From assembly GCA_963930775.1 (NCBI GenBank), contig OZ005695.1, forward strand, positions 7,874,001 through 7,938,000: a stretch of DNA of 64,000 nt, in the 5' to 3' direction. Of this stretch, positions 61,158-64,000 are shown piece after piece. This stretch comes from Cliona cf. orientalis (lineage: Eukaryota > Porifera > Demospongiae > Clionaida > Clionaidae). Under the pieces are notes generated by a model. That model searched no databases, was not told the origin of the DNA, and was given only the letters and a program-made list of their open reading frames with translations. Both the position numbers and the translations under genes were made by a program. Every line of letters starts with the position of its first letter. The stretch's first letter is position 1.

Positions 61158-63605
61158 ATGCTTGCTCTACTGGTGCTTCAGTTATTGGTGATTCCTACTC
61201 TTATCTTGAGTGCTCAGCCTGATTCTAATTTGCATGGATCAATATCTGGGCTGTCACTCCTGGCTATCCAGAACAATGAAGTACGGTGGCCGAGAAGGAC
61301 ACTGCCGCGGCGGCCAAAGCCGCCGTGGGCCGCACAAAAGCCGCCGTTGGCCGCCAAAGGGCCGCCCATCGGCTGCGGCTGGCCGCCGCGGCTCAGCCGC
61401 GCCCGCCAATCTGTTTGAAAATCGATTCTCTAGCTTACAACTGGTTAATTAGACTATTATCCCGCACGCATGCGCAAGCGGTCAGTTTGTCAGTCTGTCT
61501 TTGTCATCTCCGCACGCCGATATGCATAGACATCTGGGCACAGTGGGTTATAACGGAGATCAAAATATATACAACAAAGAAACGGACTCGGCCTCGTTTG
61601 GATTCGATCGATACTGGGTACAGGGGCTAAAATGTTTGTTGGTCACTCCTATCAACCGCGTGCTTTTTGCCCACGCGCACGCAGTACTATATAACTTACC
61701 AGACCACGCCCACCGAAGCGTTTAAGCGCACGCTCGATATCTGCTAAGCACGAGAACGATCACCACTGATAAAGAAAGGGTGGTATACGTTATATAAACC
61801 TTTCCCTCTCGATTACCCCCACCGCAGCGTTTAGTTATTAGCTAATAATAATTTTTTTTTTTTTTTTTTTCTGACAAACACGCGGAGGGCTGAGTAAACG
61901 CAATGATCTTGACCACACCTAACGTTGTTCAGTTAACCATTCGTGAACTGAATATAGATTTTAAATTTTTGGCGGGCGCGGCTGAGCCGCGGCGGCCAGC
62001 CGCAGCCGATGGGCGGCCCTTAGGCGGCCAACGGCGGCTTTCGGGCGGCCCCAACGCGGCTTGGGCCGCCGCGGCAGTGTCCCTCTCGGCCACCGTAATG
62101 AAGACAGTGGAGGTGTAGAGATAATCATCTTAAGCAACAATACAAGAAATTTATCCGAGCAACAGCAGTCTCAGATTCATACTCCAGGCCACAGTTTGTC
62201 CTCAGGATGTGGTGATCACTATTTCCGATGCCAGGGGGATAATCTTTTGGTGGAAGCTTTATTCCTCGAAGATGGCAGAGAGTTTGAGGTCATCTTTATT
62301 CCACTGGATAATGGTTTACTACTTTTAAGTCATTGGCGTGATTCAACTAGTCAAAGAGTTGCCAATAATTGCTCATGGAATACAACTCTTTCAAATTCCT
62401 TATCTAACTGTCGTCCCACTGTAGTCTACAACATCAACAGCAAGTATTATACTGTGTGCACGAGCTCAACAAATCAATACTTCAGCGTGTATGAAGTACG
62501 ACTGTATCTAAGTGGAACGGCAATTGAAAATGCAACGCTTTTGGGACCGCTGACTGAAATTCGGATTTTCAATTCACTATCCACTTCAAACATTTCAAAT
62601 TTCATCATTGTGGATCAAAGGATCTATTTCGCTATTGGAAGCACCATTGTTGCATTGGACATCCTGGACTCAACACAGACACAACAATATCCTGAACTAC
62701 CTCAATGCCCTCAAGTTTATAAACTTGTAGAATCTGTCGGCGCTGGAAATCAAAAAGTACTGATGGCCTATTGCACATGCAGATGGATACATTCTCTATG
62801 ATCCAGTGTATGGAGATTGGTCCACAAGATTCCTCTTCTCAAGTAGCGGGGTACCATATCTGTGTCCCAACAACAACTATAGAGTTGCTCTTTTCATAGA
62901 ATCTGGTATTTTACAATGTTTGGTACGAGGTGTATTATCAGACACAATCAACAATGCAAATGTAAGCAGTGGCATCTGCTTTGAATCTCAAAATACAACT
63001 TTTTTTGCCTACTCAGATCAGCAACACTATAATGTCTATGTATACGACTTCATTAGACAAATCGATTACCCTGTATCTCCTTACTTCTGCTTGCAAACAC
63101 ACCAGGAATGCCCCCAATTATTCACATTATTAGATAATCAATATCTAGTAATCCGAGATTCCAATTGTGATCGTATTCTTGATACCAAAACTAATTTTAG
63201 TTTGATATTCAACATCTCTAGTGGTATAGCTGATATTCTTGCTGTTCTCCATATTATTAGCAATACTAGTGCTATCACTCCAGCTCCTTCAAGTACTACA
63301 ACAGAAAGTGCTCCTTCAAGTAGAGCTGATGAAGTGTTGACATCAGATTCTACTGTTGTGTCAACAGACATACAAACTAACATTCCTGAGGATAATGTGC
63401 CTAGTACAGGTTTGCCCAATGAAGTGACTACCAATGCAGCTCCCATAACTACCACCGATCTTGCTATTCCAATTACTGAGCAGTCAAAATCAACTGATCT
63501 TCAACTACCACTGATTATAGTAGGATCAATAGCGGCTTTGGTAATCATCATCAATATCATCGCCATCACTATTTACTTCCTCAAGCGATACAGAAAACAC
63601 CACAG
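61158..63605 (+). pseudogene. Receptor E6 (E/D mosaic), split by a MITE; 3' exons outside window
   Basis: The E-type signal peptide and first residues (MLALLVLQLLVIPTLILSAQ, SGLSLLAIQNNE) stop at 61281, where an 816-bp GC-rich element is inserted. The ectodomain resumes at 62098 with EDSGGVEII. A second lesion lies near 62780: E4 reads TGCACAGACAGATAC and E6 TGCACATGCAGATGGATAC, a 4-bp gain that shifts frame. From about 62806 the D-type second half, stalk, helix and KRYRKHHR continue to a donor at 63606. One conserved Cys is Arg (SHWRDST). Tail exons would lie beyond 64000. With two lesions it is probably non-functional, unless the element is polymorphic. Confidence 0.8.
61282..62097. mobile_element. 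816-bp GC-rich MITE in E6 exon 1
   Basis: TACGGTGGCCGAGAAGGACA at the left is mirrored at the right (CTCGGCCACCGTA), with arms of about 130 bp rich in GGCCGCCGCGG. ATGAAG is duplicated on both sides (61276-61281 and 62098-62103). The centre contains a T-run near 61850. Frames across it are artefacts of the GC-rich arms. Confidence 0.9.
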
Positions 63606-64000
63606 GTAAAATAATAATCAACTATTAATATCAGGAGTGAACCCTATAGCTGTGCTCATCGAAGAGTGTTAATAATATTATAGACTACCATGAAATAAAT
63701 AAGTCATTGTGAGGTACCTATGTAGCTAGCATAATACTAGTGCTTCAGTTTGTGTGCCCAGCTTGGCAAGTAATATATGATTGATACCAGAACAGCGCCA
63801 GGAAATCAACCACGTACTGCAGCGTCTGCTGTTTTTCAGTACATGATGTAGCCAGCCATATACTCTGAGTGGCAACCTATACATACCTCTATCAATAATA
63901 ATGATTATGCATGTGCTACAGGTGCAGTGTAGTCTACAGTACCAACCACCATGGGTGCATATGTGTGTAGCTAGTCTATACCCTCCATTGTTTCACTATG
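63606..64000. other. Start of E6 intron 1
   Basis: Matches the beginning of intron 1 of E3 and E4 (TAGGAGTGAACCNTATAGCTG, GATACCAGAACAGCGCC). No exon within the window. Confidence 0.6.

Noticed and set aside
61286-61630. Ala/Arg-rich frame of 114 codons
   Set aside because: Lies in the GC-rich arm of the MITE inserted in E6; composition explains the openness.

Overview
The window is eukaryotic, AT-rich nuclear DNA. Genes are split by short GT-AG introns in consistent phases, and intergenic and intronic DNA is full of short non-autonomous transposons. Gene density, intron size, single-family tandem arrays and composition suggest an early-branching invertebrate such as a sponge. That placement is an inference; no marker gene fixes the taxon. 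No rRNA, tRNA, CRISPR or bacterial-type operon was seen.

Almost all coding DNA belongs to one tandem family of type I membrane proteins, all on the + strand. Each has a signal peptide, a roughly 400-450 residue Cys-rich and Asn-glycosylation-rich ectodomain opening with a C-G-D-x-Y/H-x-R-C signature, a Ser/Thr/Pro stalk, one transmembrane helix, a basic stop-transfer and a cytoplasmic tail. I do not recognise the ectodomain. Its recurring strand-like blocks (for example YFAxGSTIVxxDILDS) could be a beta-propeller, which is inference. I name the subtypes A to G.

Layout: 1-5 kb holds A1 (its signal exon was not found). 5.3-10.9 kb holds A2, and 11.3-12.4 kb a decayed A copy. 12.8-13.7 kb holds the only unrelated gene, a small two-exon cytosolic-type protein. 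14.0-16.2 kb holds B. 17.0-19.2 kb is C1 and 19.4-21.6 kb is D1. 22.1-43.5 kb is an array of E genes (E1-E4), each followed by F sequence: truncated F pseudogenes after E1, E2 and E3, and the one full-length F after E4. 44.2-49.4 kb holds G1 and a frameshifted G2. 49.6-55 kb is a segmental duplicate of the C-D block (C2, and D2 with a 4-bp frameshift). 55-64 kb holds transposon-riddled E5, an F fragment and E6, all broken.

The paralogs appear to exchange parts. E2, E4 and E6 carry an E-type N-terminus and tail around a D-type second half of the ectodomain. F combines an E-like middle with a C-like end. Tails are modular: C, D and F end in class I PDZ-ligand-like sequences with a conserved di-leucine and an acidic stretch (poly-Glu in C and F), E tails carry a PPxY motif, and A1 has a long acidic tail with an NPxY motif. 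A polymorphic-looking, gene-converting tandem cluster of receptors with swapped signalling tails is what a self/non-self or immune recognition complex would look like. Function is not shown by the sequence.

At least ten MITE or foldback elements can be delimited by terminal inverted repeats, target duplications or empty paralogous sites. Several sit in introns, and two split exons.
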